Source: Pseudoduganella sp.
GTDB lineage: Bacteria; Pseudomonadota; Gammaproteobacteria; Burkholderiales; Burkholderiaceae_D
Length of the DNA: 40,423 bases
Assembly: GCA_021323265.1 (NCBI GenBank)
Contig: JAJTCO010000030.1
Location: 1 to 40,423 of the forward strand
Reading direction: 5' to 3'
In this document: one piece after another, positions 23,077-31,432 of the stretch
How the letters are laid out: each line of letters opens with the position of its first letter
How positions within the stretch are numbered: the stretch's first letter is position 1
Made by a program: the position numbers and the translations under genes
The notes under the pieces: generated by a model
The model's input: only the letters and a program-made list of their open reading frames with translations
Databases searched by the model: none
What the model was told of the DNA's origin: nothing

Positions 23077-24852
23077 TCAGTTATGCAGCTTGACGCCGAA
23101 GCGCAACGCAATGCCCAGGCCAATGCCGACCAGGGTGATGTTAATAAAGGACAGTGCCGCCACCAGGTCGGTCGAACCACCCGCCCACAGCGACACGATC
23201 AGCGCGCCAATGACTTCCGTACCGGGCGACAGCAGGTAGACGCCGGTCGAGTATTCGCGCTCGAAGATCAGGAAGATCATCAGCCACGCGCCGAGCAGGC
23301 CGTACTTGATCAGAGGCAGCGTCACGTCGCGCGTCACCTGTCCGCGGCGGGCGCCGACCGCGCGCGCCGCTTCCTCCAGTTCCGGCCCCACTTGCAGCAG
23401 GGCTGTCGAAATCAGGCGCATGCCGTAGGCCATCCACACCACGGAGTACGCCAGCCAGACCGCGAAGATGGTGGTGCGCACGCTGCGCAGCGCCGGAATC
23501 GCATGCTCCACCAGCCACACGGCCACGAAGTTGTCGGAACCCTTGAACAGGCCGTCCAGCCAGCTGGGCACGAACAGGAACACCCACAGGAACGCCAGGC
23601 CCGCCAGCAGGCCGGGCACGGCGCGCGGCACCAGCACGCTGTAGTCCAGGACGCGCGTCAGCAGGTCGGGCTTGCGGTGCATGGCCAGCGCGATGAAGCT
23701 GTAGCAGAAAATCGCCAGTCCGCCCCCGATCACGCCGATCAGTACCGTGTTGATGATCCCGCGGATCAGCGAGTGCTGCTCGAAGATGTCGCGGAAGTGC
23801 TGCAGCGTCAGCACATCGAGCAGGTTCACGCCCTCCCCCCAGTACTGCACGAAGGAGCGCAGCGCAATGCCGGAAATGGGCAGGATCACCGTCAGCGCCA
23901 GCCAGGCGCCCAGCATGGCAAAGGCCAGCCACTTCCAGCGGCCCAGCGGCAGCGGCTTGCTGCGCGCCCCCTTGCCCTTGATCGAGACATACTTATTGGC
24001 CGACTTCAGCAGCCAGCGCTGCAGCATCACCAGCGGCATGGTGACCGCCACCAGGCACACCGCCACCGCCGCCATCAGGTGGTAGGAAGGCGTGCCAAGC
24101 TTGTTGGTCAGCTTGTACAGATAGGTCGGCAGCACCAGGTGCCCTTCCGGATCGCCCAGCACCAGCACCAGGCCGAACACCTCGAAGCCGAGGAAGAACA
24201 CCAGCACGCCGGCATAGGCCAGCGCCGGCATGATCATCGGCAGCGACACGTTGAACATCACCTGCAGCGGCGAGGCGCCCGCCACGCGGGCCGCCTCCTC
24301 CACGTCCGAGCCAAGGCTCTTCAGCGCCGAAGAAGCGTACAGGTAGACGTGCGGCACGTGGGTCAGGCCGGCGATGATCACGATGCTGGTGAAGGAGTAC
24401 ACGTTCCACGGGATGAAGCCGATCAGGTCCTTGACCCAGGTGGAATAGAAGCCGACCGGCCCCATCGCCACCACGTAGCCAAAGCCCATCACCATGGGCG
24501 AAACGAAGATCGGTACCAGCAGCATCGGAGCAATGTAGCCGCGACCAGGCAGGTCGGTGCGCACCATCAGGAAAGCCAGCATGCCGCCCAACGGTACGGC
24601 AATGGCGGCCAGGCCGGTCGCCAGCATCAGGCCATTCTTGAATGCCATCGAAAAGTCCGGGTCTTCCCAGATAAAGCGATAAGCATCCAGTCCCACCTCC
24701 TTGCCCGGCATGAAGAACGGCGCGTTCAGGAAGCTTTGGTAGAAGATCAGGAACAGCGGCAGGAAGATGGCGCCGCAGGTCAGCGCCGCCACCACCCAGC
24801 GCGGCCAGTTCAAGCTGGCGCGCCCCGTTCCCTGCAAAGTCGCGGTAGTCAT
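23077..24852 (-). CDS. ABC transporter permease, fused two-module (FbpB type)
   Basis: A 591-residue inner-membrane protein with about 12 helices, made of two binding-protein-dependent transport modules in one chain. Each half has an EAA loop that docks on the ATPase: 'EEAARVAGASPLQVMFNVSLPMI' (about 195-217) and 'EEAARAVGARRGQVTRDVTLPLI' near residue 520. A basic cytoplasmic linker ('KYVSIKGKGARSKPLPLGR') joins the halves. AAGGAG precedes ATG 24852. It lies 10 bp downstream of the binding-protein gene and 10 bp upstream of the ATPase gene, completing a standard three-part importer. Confidence 0.95.
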   Translation of the reverse strand: MTTATLQGTGRASLNWPRWVVAALTCGAIFLPLFLIFYQSFLNAPFFMPGKEVGLDAYRFIWEDPDFSMAFKNGLMLATGLAAIAVPLGGMLAFLMVRTDLPGRGYIAPMLLVPIFVSPMVMGFGYVVAMGPVGFYSTWVKDLIGFIPWNVYSFTSIVIIAGLTHVPHVYLYASSALKSLGSDVEEAARVAGASPLQVMFNVSLPMIMPALAYAGVLVFFLGFEVFGLVLVLGDPEGHLVLPTYLYKLTNKLGTPSYHLMAAVAVCLVAVTMPLVMLQRWLLKSANKYVSIKGKGARSKPLPLGRWKWLAFAMLGAWLALTVILPISGIALRSFVQYWGEGVNLLDVLTLQHFRDIFEQHSLIRGIINTVLIGVIGGGLAIFCYSFIALAMHRKPDLLTRVLDYSVLVPRAVPGLLAGLAFLWVFLFVPSWLDGLFKGSDNFVAVWLVEHAIPALRSVRTTIFAVWLAYSVVWMAYGMRLISTALLQVGPELEEAARAVGARRGQVTRDVTLPLIKYGLLGAWLMIFLIFEREYSTGVYLLSPGTEVIGALIVSLWAGGSTDLVAALSFINITLVGIGLGIALRFGVKLHN

Positions 24853-24862
24853 GTGCGGCTCC

Positions 24863-25948
24863 TTATTTCTTGCCGGCGGTTTCTTTCCACTGCTTCAGGA
24901 AGGCCATGCGTTTCTGCGGGCCGAGGAACTGCAGCAGGATTGGGTGCACCGGCACCGGCTTGATCTTGTCCTGGCCGATCTGCTTGATCAGGTCCGCCGA
25001 GGTGGTTTCGCCGACGACGTCGGCACGGATCGCGTACAGCTTCGATTCGTTGGCGATGACGGTCTGGCCGCGCTGCGAGAGCATGTAGTCCAGCCACAGC
25101 TTGGCTGCGTTGGCGTTCTTCGCGCCCTTGTTGATGAAGACCACGCGCGACATCACCAACGTGTAGTCCTTGGGTAGCTGCACGCCGATCGAAGGATCGG
25201 TCTTGGCGCGCACCAGCGCGTACGAACCCAGTACGTTGTAGCCGATCAGGTTCTCGCCGGAGGAGATGCGCTCCATCATGGTGCCGGTGGAAGACTGCAC
25301 GCGCACGCGCGCTTCGCCGAACGCCTTTTCCAGTTCGATGAAGTTGGCGTACTCCTTGGCGTCCTGGGTCATGAACATGAAGCCGACGCCGGACTTTTCG
25401 ATATCGTAGGTGGTGACCTTGTCCTTGAATTTTGGCTGCTGGATCAGCTTGACGAAATCGGCGTGCGTCTGCGGCACTTCCTTGGCGTCGACCATGCGCT
25501 TGTTGTAGACGATGGCGGCCGGCTCGAACGTCGTGCCGTAGGCCTGGTCGTCCCACACCGCCCAGCCGGGAATCCTGGACGCTTCCACCGACTTGTACTT
25601 CAGCGCGTAGCCGTCGGACGCCAGGCGCATCTGCAAGTCCATGGCGGACGACCACATCACGTCGGCGGTATTGCCGCCGGCGGCCATTTCGGAAATGAAG
25701 CGGTTGTACACCTCGGTGGAATTCATGTCGTTGTATTCGACGGTGATGCCGGGGTACAGCAGGTTGAAGTCGCGTACCAGCGGCTGCGCCGCCTTGCTGT
25801 CGGTGGCACCGTACACCACCAGCTTGCCTTCCTTCTTCGCCGCGTCGATCACTTTCTGGTAATCGGCCGGGTAGCCGGTTGGTACCTGGGCCGAAACGGC
25901 GCACGCAAACATGCCGGTGGCAGCGGCCACCAGGGTCGTCTTGATCAT
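24863..25948 (-). CDS. ABC transporter periplasmic substrate-binding protein (FbpA/AfuA-like)
   Basis: A 361-residue exported binding protein with signal peptide 'MIKTTLVAAATGMFACAVSA'. The first mature strand, 'GKLVVYGATDSKAAQPLVRDFNLLYPGITVEYND', is that of the extracellular solute-binding family 1/13. 'TFEPAAIVYNKRMVDAKEVPQTHADFV' follows. The adjacent Tyr-Tyr pair used by ferric-binding FbpA is not seen; the region reads 'GYNVLGSYALVRAK'. A substrate other than free Fe(III), such as an organic phosphate, phosphonate or carboxylate, is therefore more likely. AGGAGA precedes the ATG. The TctC-like gene ends 31 bp upstream and the permease starts 10 bp downstream. Confidence 0.92.
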   Translation of the reverse strand: MIKTTLVAAATGMFACAVSAQVPTGYPADYQKVIDAAKKEGKLVVYGATDSKAAQPLVRDFNLLYPGITVEYNDMNSTEVYNRFISEMAAGGNTADVMWSSAMDLQMRLASDGYALKYKSVEASRIPGWAVWDDQAYGTTFEPAAIVYNKRMVDAKEVPQTHADFVKLIQQPKFKDKVTTYDIEKSGVGFMFMTQDAKEYANFIELEKAFGEARVRVQSSTGTMMERISSGENLIGYNVLGSYALVRAKTDPSIGVQLPKDYTLVMSRVVFINKGAKNANAAKLWLDYMLSQRGQTVIANESKLYAIRADVVGETTSADLIKQIGQDKIKPVPVHPILLQFLGPQKRMAFLKQWKETAGKK

Positions 25949-25979
25949 TTTTGTCTCCTAGGGTTTTCGAGGGGGTGTT

Positions 25980-26930
25980 TCAGCGCACCAGGCCTAGCTG
26001 GCTGGCGCGTTTGCCGTAGTCGTCCACGGCCTTGTGCACATAATCGTTGAGTGCCTGTCCTGTCAGGCTGAAGGGATAAAGTCCCGCCGCCGTTCGCAGC
26101 TTCGCGAATTCGGGCGTGGCCAGCAGTGTGTCGAAGGTGGCGACCCACTGCCGGTAATCGGCGTCGGCCACCTGTGGACCCATCCACAAGCCGCGGATCA
26201 CGGGCCACACCAGGTCGTAGCCCTGTTCACGCGCCGTCGGCACGCCGGCGAGCGATCCTGGCAGGCGCTGTTCCGACATCACGGCCAGCACGCGGATCTT
26301 GCCGTTGGCGATGGCCAGGCTGGCTTCCGACACGTCGCCCGACACCGCTTGCACGTGGTCGGCCTGCATGGCGGTGAAGGATTCGCCGCCCCCCTCCAGC
26401 GCCACGAAGCGCAGCACCTTCGGGTCCATGCCGGCCTGGCGCACCAGCAGCGCCACCTTCAACCAGTCCTGGCTGCCGATGGTGCCGCTGACGCCGATCA
26501 GCACCTTGGAAGGATCGCGTTTCAGCGCCGCCACCAGGTCCGCCAGCGACTTGTACGGGGAATCGGTGCGCACGGCGATCATGCCGTAGTCCGCACCCAG
26601 CGCCGCCACCCAGCGCACGTCATCGGCCGTGGCCTTGCCGAACTTGCCCTGGGCCAGGTTCAGCAGCGAACCGCCGGAAAACGCCACCAGGGTGTTGGGC
26701 TCGGCCCGGCGCTGCGACACCAGCGAGTGCCACGCCACGGCGCCAATCCCGCCCGGGCGATACACCAGGCGCATCGGCTGGGCGCCCGGCAGGGTCGCCA
26801 GGCTTTTCTGCGCCAGCTTGCACGTCAGGTCCATCGCGCCGCCCGGCTTGGACGGCACGATGCATTCCGCGGCTTGCGCCCTTCCTGCCAGGAGCAGGAC
26901 AGCGGCAACGATGAGGTGCAGGATCTTCAT
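25980..26930 (-). CDS. TctC/Bug-family periplasmic solute-binding protein (orphan)
   Basis: A 316-residue exported protein with signal 'LIVAAVLLLAGRAQA'. Family landmarks are 'VPSKPGGAMDLTCKLAQKSL', 'LVYRPGGIGAVAWHSLV', and 'GSQDWLKVALLVRQAGMDPKVLRFVALEGGGESFTAM'. Bug proteins bind carboxylates such as citrate, glutamate or nicotinate. In tripartite tricarboxylate transporters they work with TctA and TctB, but neither is here; the gene sits between a porin (13 bp upstream) and an ABC importer. Established work on the Bordetella BctC/BctDE system shows that such a protein can pass ligand signals to a TctE-like kinase. A homologous kinase is encoded divergently here, so a sensory role is my inference. 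Confidence 0.92.
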   Translation of the reverse strand: MKILHLIVAAVLLLAGRAQAAECIVPSKPGGAMDLTCKLAQKSLATLPGAQPMRLVYRPGGIGAVAWHSLVSQRRAEPNTLVAFSGGSLLNLAQGKFGKATADDVRWVAALGADYGMIAVRTDSPYKSLADLVAALKRDPSKVLIGVSGTIGSQDWLKVALLVRQAGMDPKVLRFVALEGGGESFTAMQADHVQAVSGDVSEASLAIANGKIRVLAVMSEQRLPGSLAGVPTAREQGYDLVWPVIRGLWMGPQVADADYRQWVATFDTLLATPEFAKLRTAAGLYPFSLTGQALNDYVHKAVDDYGKRASQLGLVR

Positions 26931-26943
26931 GGCTTCACTTTAC

Positions 26944-28011
26944 TCAGAAGCGGTGCTGCATGCCAACCATCAGCCCGCGCTGGCTGTCGCCGAAGCCGGC
27001 GTCGTCGCGCGACAGGCCGACCAGCTGGCCGTGCTGTGCCTTGGTATAGCCGACCGTGGCGTACAGGTCGGTGCGCTTGGAGGCATGGTAGCGGTAGCGA
27101 ACCACGACCATGACAGGGTCGGCATCCTTGCCGGCCGCGACGTTGCGCACATCCAGATAGTACACGGCGCCGGTCAGCGTGGCATTCGGTTGCACCTTAT
27201 AGGCTACGCCGGTCCAATAGGTATTGCCTTTCACGTCCGCCACGCCGGCCTTGCCCGATTCCAGCTTGTAGCCACGGCCGCCGACCCACAGCTTGAACGG
27301 GCCGCTCTGGTAGTAGCCGCCCAGGTGGATGGCGGTGGTTTCGTCGCGGCGTCCGGTGACGGCGACCGTGTTGCCGTTGATGCGTTCCAGCGTCGCCATC
27401 GCGCCCAGGCCTTCGGACTGGTAGCTGACCGCGCCGGCCCACTTGGCGCTGTCCGCGCTGCTGCCGCCCTGCTGTTCGCCCAGCCCGTAGCTAAAGCCGT
27501 ATTTGAAGTCGCCGTTCGAGCCGGAATACTTGATCAGGTTATCAAAGCCGGTGGTCATGCCGTACTTGCTGGCCAGGGTGGCGCTGCCGCCTGTGGCCCA
27601 GGAATAGAACGGCGCAAAGCCCATCGGGTCGAAGCGGATCACGGTCTCGTACACGCTGGTGAAGGAGCGTCCCAGCATCAGCTTGCCGTACTTGCCCTCC
27701 AGGCCGATGTTGGCCTGGCGCTTGAACAGGTTGCCGTCCTGCGCGCCGGTGTCCATGATGATGCCGCTCTCGAGCTGGAAGAAGGCTTTCAGTCCGCCGC
27801 CCAGGTCTTCGCTGCCTTTGAAGCCGAAACGGGAAGTGTTCATGCCGCCCGAGCTGACGCGGCTGACGGTGCCGCCACCCGGTTTGGCATCGGATGCAAT
27901 GTCCACGCCAAGGTCCAGCAGGCCGTAGACCTGCACGCTCGATTGGGCATTTGCGGAAGTATAGGCGGCAAGCATCATCACGACGGCCGCCGCCATCGAA
28001 GTTCTTTTCAC
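26944..28011 (-). CDS. Gram-negative porin (OmpC-like, Burkholderiales type)
   Basis: A 355-residue trimeric general porin with signal peptide 'MAAAVVMMLAAYTSANA'. The first mature strand is 'QSSVQVYGLLDLGVDIA', then come 'SRFGFKGSEDLGGGLKAFFQLESG' and 'FKRQANIGLEGKYGKLMLGR', and the C-terminus is the sorting signal 'GLMVGMQHRF' with terminal Phe. I chose GTG 28011 because GGAGA lies about 6 bp upstream; ATG 27996 is the alternative. First gene of the five-gene uptake operon, divergent from the two-component genes across a 100-bp gap. It probably admits the ligand of the downstream binding proteins. Confidence 0.95.
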   Translation of the reverse strand: MKRTSMAAAVVMMLAAYTSANAQSSVQVYGLLDLGVDIASDAKPGGGTVSRVSSGGMNTSRFGFKGSEDLGGGLKAFFQLESGIIMDTGAQDGNLFKRQANIGLEGKYGKLMLGRSFTSVYETVIRFDPMGFAPFYSWATGGSATLASKYGMTTGFDNLIKYSGSNGDFKYGFSYGLGEQQGGSSADSAKWAGAVSYQSEGLGAMATLERINGNTVAVTGRRDETTAIHLGGYYQSGPFKLWVGGRGYKLESGKAGVADVKGNTYWTGVAYKVQPNATLTGAVYYLDVRNVAAGKDADPVMVVVRYRYHASKRTDLYATVGYTKAQHGQLVGLSRDDAGFGDSQRGLMVGMQHRF

Positions 28012-28026
28012 AATCAGTCTCCAGGG

Positions 28027-28075
28027 TTTATAGTTATTTATGTCATGCCTCGCAGCGGCACGGTTCAACTATAAA
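28027..28075. promoter_or_regulatory. Spaced inverted repeat between porin operon and tctD-like gene
   Basis: TTTATAGTT (28027-28035) and AACTATAAA (28067-28075) are perfect complements 40 bp apart centre to centre. Each contains TATAAA reading outward, so they may be the two divergent -10 boxes, paired regulator sites, or both. No good -35 hexamers are present, consistent with activator dependence. Confidence 0.45.
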
Positions 28076-28111
28076 ATCGCCAACCTTTCAATCGCCTTTC
28101 AGGCAGATGCC

Positions 28112-28798
28112 ATGCGAATATTGTTAGTGGAAGACCACACGGAACTACAACACTGGCTGTCGAAAGCCCTGCGCGACGCCAATCTTTCGGTCGAATGCGC
28201 GGACAACGGCGCCGATGCCGACTCCCTGTTGCTGACCCAGGATTACGCCCTGGTGATCCTGGACCTGACCCTGCCGCGCATGGACGGCCTGGAAGTGCTG
28301 AAGCGCCTGCGCGCACGCGGCGGCAAGACGCCGGTGCTGATCCTGACCGCGCGCGGCGGACTGGAAGACCGCGTGCAAGGCTTGAACCTGGGCGCCGACG
28401 ACTATCTGGCCAAGCCTTTCGAGCTGGCGGAACTGGAAGCGCGCGTCAAGGCGCTGCTGCGCCGCAGCGCGGGCAACGAATCGCTGGTGTACCAGTGCGG
28501 CGCGCTGCGCTTCGACACCGTGAGCCGCATGTTCACCTACTTCGGCGAAAACCTGCCGCTGACGCCGCGCGAATATGCGGTGCTGGAAGCGTTGATCACG
28601 CGCGGCGGCAAGCCGGTGGCCAAGGAAAAACTGTTCGACCAGGTGTTCTCGCTGGGCGACGACGCCAACCTCGATGCCATCGAGCTGTACATCCACCGCG
28701 TGCGCAAGAAGCTCGATCGCAAGGAGCCGGGCGCCACCGCCATCACCACGCTGCGCGGCATTGGCTACCTGCTGCAGCCGGCTGAAGCCAAGTCCTGA
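28112..28798 (+). CDS. OmpR-family response regulator (TctD-like)
   Basis: A 228-residue regulator. The receiver domain (1-120) has the acidic pair E7/D8, phospho-acceptor D51 ('VILDLTLP') and the lysine in 'GADDYLAKPFE'. The winged-helix domain (about 130-222) includes 'LPLTPREYAVLEALITRGGKPVAKEKLFDQVF' and 'IELYIHRVRKKLD'. ATG 28112 starts the domain directly; upstream extension is not protein-like. The stop overlaps the kinase start by one base (TGATG). The divergent position opposite the porin-TctC-ABC operon strongly suggests it controls that operon, as TctD-type regulators control carboxylate uptake. Confidence 0.94.
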   Translation: MRILLVEDHTELQHWLSKALRDANLSVECADNGADADSLLLTQDYALVILDLTLPRMDGLEVLKRLRARGGKTPVLILTARGGLEDRVQGLNLGADDYLAKPFELAELEARVKALLRRSAGNESLVYQCGALRFDTVSRMFTYFGENLPLTPREYAVLEALITRGGKPVAKEKLFDQVFSLGDDANLDAIELYIHRVRKKLDRKEPGATAITTLRGIGYLLQPAEAKS

Positions 28799-30237
28799 TG
28801 AAAGCCCTGCTTGCGATGGGCAGCCTGCGCGGCCAGTTGCTGCGCTGGCTGCTGCTGCCGCTGGTGCTGCTGGAAGTGGTCAACACGGTTTCCGTCTATC
28901 ACAACGCGGTCGACGCGGCGGACATGGCTTACGACCGCTCGCTGCTGGCCTCCACCCGTGCGTTGGCCGAACGCGTCACCGTGGTCGGCGGCAAGGTGGT
29001 GGTCGACGTGCCCTATGTCGCGCTGGACAGCTTCGAGACCGACACCCTGGGCCGCATCTACTACAAGGTCACGGGCATCGACGGCGAAACGGTCTCAGGC
29101 TACGGCGACCTGCCAGCGGTGCCCAAGGACGTGCCGCGCTCGGAGAACTACCCTGCGCTGGTGCGCTTCTACCACGCCAGCTACAACGGCCAGCCGATCC
29201 GCATCGCCGCCCTGCTGCAGCCGGTGTACGACGACAGCATGCGCGGCATCGCCCTGATCCAGGTGGCGGAAACCCTGGACGCACGCAAGGGCCTGACGCG
29301 CAAGATCCTGCTCGATACCATCCTGTGGCAGTCGAGCGTGGTACTGCTGGCAGGCTTGCTGGTGTGGTTCGCCGTCAAGCTTGTGCTGCGGCCGCTGATG
29401 CGACTCAAGCACGAAGTCGAGTCGCGCAACGTCTCCGAACTGTCCGACCTCGATCCGGCGCTGGTGCACAAGGAAGTGCGGCCGCTGGTGCAGGCGATGA
29501 ACGCGTCCACCGCGCGCATTGCGGAACTGATCGCCAGCCAGCGCCGCTTCATCGCCGACGCTTCGCACCAGTTGCGCACGCCGCTGACGGTGCTCAAGAC
29601 GCAGGCCGAGCTGGCGCAGCGCGAGCTGGAGCGCACGCCCGATGCTTCGCCGGCCATGCGCAACATCGTCGCCAGCATGGCGGCGACGACGGATTCGGCC
29701 GTCCACCTGGCCAACCGCCTGTTGATGCTGGCGCGCATCGAGCACAGCGGCAACCACGAGCTGCAGCCCCTGCCCTTGCGCGCCACCGTGCAGCAGGTCG
29801 CGCTGGAACTGGCGTTGTCGGCCGTCGGGCGCGGCATCGACCTGTCGCTGGAGAGTGACGGGGAAGCCGAAGTCAACGGACAAGTCTTGCTGCTGCGTGA
29901 ACTGGTGTCGAACCTGGTCGACAATGCCCTGCGCTATACGCCGCGCGGCGGCAACGTGGTGCTGCGCGTGCAGCCGCAGGCAACGCAGGTGGTGCTGGAG
30001 GTGGAGGACAGCGGTCCCGGCATCCCGCCCGAGGAACGCGAACGCGTGTTCTCGCCCTTCTACCGCGCCGCCGCCACCATGCAGGCCAATCCGGGCGGCT
30101 CCGGCCTGGGCCTGGCGATCGTGCGCGACATCGCCGCGCTGCACCATGCCACGCTTGAACTGGACGACGGCGCCAACGGCCGCGGCCTGCTGGTGCGGGT
30201 CACGTTCCCGCGCGCCACGCCGCCACAGGCAACGTGA
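28798..30237 (+). CDS. Sensor histidine kinase (TctE-like, 2CSK N-terminal domain)
   Basis: A 479-residue inner-membrane kinase. The first helix is at 13-33, a periplasmic 2CSK-type sensor at about 35-168 ('DAADMAYDRSLLASTRALAERV', 'YYKVTGIDGETVSGYGDLP'), and the second helix at 178-196. HisKA has H257 in 'FIADASHQLRTPL'; HATPase has 'NLVDNALRYTP', 'DSGPGIP' and 'GGSGLGLAIVRDI'. It phosphorylates the co-transcribed regulator. The 2CSK sensor is the type that receives signals from a TctC/Bug binding protein. Its last 38 bp overlap, antisense, the 3' end of the NarL-type kinase gene. Confidence 0.94.
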   Translation: MKALLAMGSLRGQLLRWLLLPLVLLEVVNTVSVYHNAVDAADMAYDRSLLASTRALAERVTVVGGKVVVDVPYVALDSFETDTLGRIYYKVTGIDGETVSGYGDLPAVPKDVPRSENYPALVRFYHASYNGQPIRIAALLQPVYDDSMRGIALIQVAETLDARKGLTRKILLDTILWQSSVVLLAGLLVWFAVKLVLRPLMRLKHEVESRNVSELSDLDPALVHKEVRPLVQAMNASTARIAELIASQRRFIADASHQLRTPLTVLKTQAELAQRELERTPDASPAMRNIVASMAATTDSAVHLANRLLMLARIEHSGNHELQPLPLRATVQQVALELALSAVGRGIDLSLESDGEAEVNGQVLLLRELVSNLVDNALRYTPRGGNVVLRVQPQATQVVLEVEDSGPGIPPEERERVFSPFYRAAATMQANPGGSGLGLAIVRDIAALHHATLELDDGANGRGLLVRVTFPRATPPQAT

Positions 30238-31432
30238 TAGCAATGCGCGTACCGGACGCGCAATCCATCGCGAACGAACCGCCCAATGCCTGTACCCGCT
30301 CGCGCATGCCAGCCAGGCCGACGCCGTCCGCCGTGCGCGCCGGGTCGAAGCCCACGCCGTCGTCCGCCACGTCGATGTGCAGCGCATCGGCGCGCCGAAC
30401 CACCGCCACGCTGGCCGCGCTGGCGCGCGCGTGCTTGACGATGTTCGACAAGGCCTCCTGCACGATCCGGTAGGCGCAGATCGCCGCCTCGCCATCGATG
30501 CCGGCGAAGTCGCCCTCCGCGCGCAGGGTAAAGCGGCAAGCCGGGTGGCTGCTGCCGGTTTGCCGCACCATTTCCTCCAGCGCGCCTTGCAGGCCCAGCA
30601 TGTCGAGCATTTCCGGTCGCAGGCGGCGCACCAGCGAGCGGCCGCTGTTGTACAGGCCCAGCGCCAGTTTCGTGATGGCTTGCGCCTTGTCGCGTATCTT
30701 CTGCGCGGCGTCCTCCTCCCCGCGCTGCGCCAGGCCGTCGATCTGCTGCGCCTCGAGGCGGATGGCAATCAGCGTCGCGTTCAGTTCATCGTGGATTTCC
30801 AGCGCAATGGCCTTGCGCTCGTCCTCGACGGCCGTGGTCACGCGCTGCAGCAGGCGGCGCTTTTCCGCATCGGCCGCGCGCACCGCCTGCATCGACGCCT
30901 GCAGCGATGCGGCAAAGCCGCTGGTCATGCGCCACGCCAGGCCGGCGCAGGCCAGTAACCCCGCCAGGGCCACCGCCAGCTCCAGCTGGAAGCGCTGGCG
31001 CGCCTTGCGCAGCAGGGCCGTGGGCGACATGCGCACCTGCACATAACCCATGGTGCCGACATTGCGCTTGCCGCCGCCGGTCACGTACAGCAGCCGCTTG
31101 TGAACGGCCGCTTCGTAGTAGCGCGCCTCCGCCCTGCCGTCGCCACGCGCGGCCACGTCCAGCAGGGGCTTGCGAGCGGCGTCGAGCAGGGTCACGCGGT
31201 GCAGCGCGCTGTCTGTCTGCAGCATGCCGTTGACGGTGGCGCGCAGCTCGTCGAGCTGCCCGTGCATCAAGCTCATTTCGCTGTTGGCCGCCAGCGCGGC
31301 AGCGAGCAACTGGCCGCGTTCGGCCAGCTCCGCCGCGACTTCGCCCTGGCGCGACTGGTACTGGAACCACATCAGCGTGGCACACAGGACCAGCACCGGC
31401 AGCAGCGTGATGGCCAGCAGGCGGCCGCGCAT
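30200..31432 (-). CDS. NarL-type sensor histidine kinase (HisKA_3)
   Basis: A 410-residue membrane kinase. Helix 1 is at 4-22 and helix 2 at about 148-168, with a periplasmic region of about 125 residues between them. A short cytoplasmic coil leads to the HisKA_3 box 'RKAIALEIHDELNATLIAIRLEA' (H214). HATPase landmarks are 'YRIVQEALSNIVKHA', 'DDGVGFD' and 'GVGLAGMRERVQALGG'. The signal is unknown. The start ATG 31432 shares one base with the stop of its regulator gene (TGATG), so the pair is coupled. The 3' end overlaps the TctE-like kinase gene on the other strand by 38 bp, within both final HATPase strands. Confidence 0.94.
   Translation of the reverse strand: MRGRLLAITLLPVLVLCATLMWFQYQSRQGEVAAELAERGQLLAAALAANSEMSLMHGQLDELRATVNGMLQTDSALHRVTLLDAARKPLLDVAARGDGRAEARYYEAAVHKRLLYVTGGGKRNVGTMGYVQVRMSPTALLRKARQRFQLELAVALAGLLACAGLAWRMTSGFAASLQASMQAVRAADAEKRRLLQRVTTAVEDERKAIALEIHDELNATLIAIRLEAQQIDGLAQRGEEDAAQKIRDKAQAITKLALGLYNSGRSLVRRLRPEMLDMLGLQGALEEMVRQTGSSHPACRFTLRAEGDFAGIDGEAAICAYRIVQEALSNIVKHARASAASVAVVRRADALHIDVADDGVGFDPARTADGVGLAGMRERVQALGGSFAMDCASGTRIAITLPVAAWRAGT

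Noticed and set aside
29095..30768. A 557-codon minus-strand frame across two kinase genes
   Set aside because: It is antisense to the TctE-like kinase and out of frame with the NarL-type kinase; no motifs.
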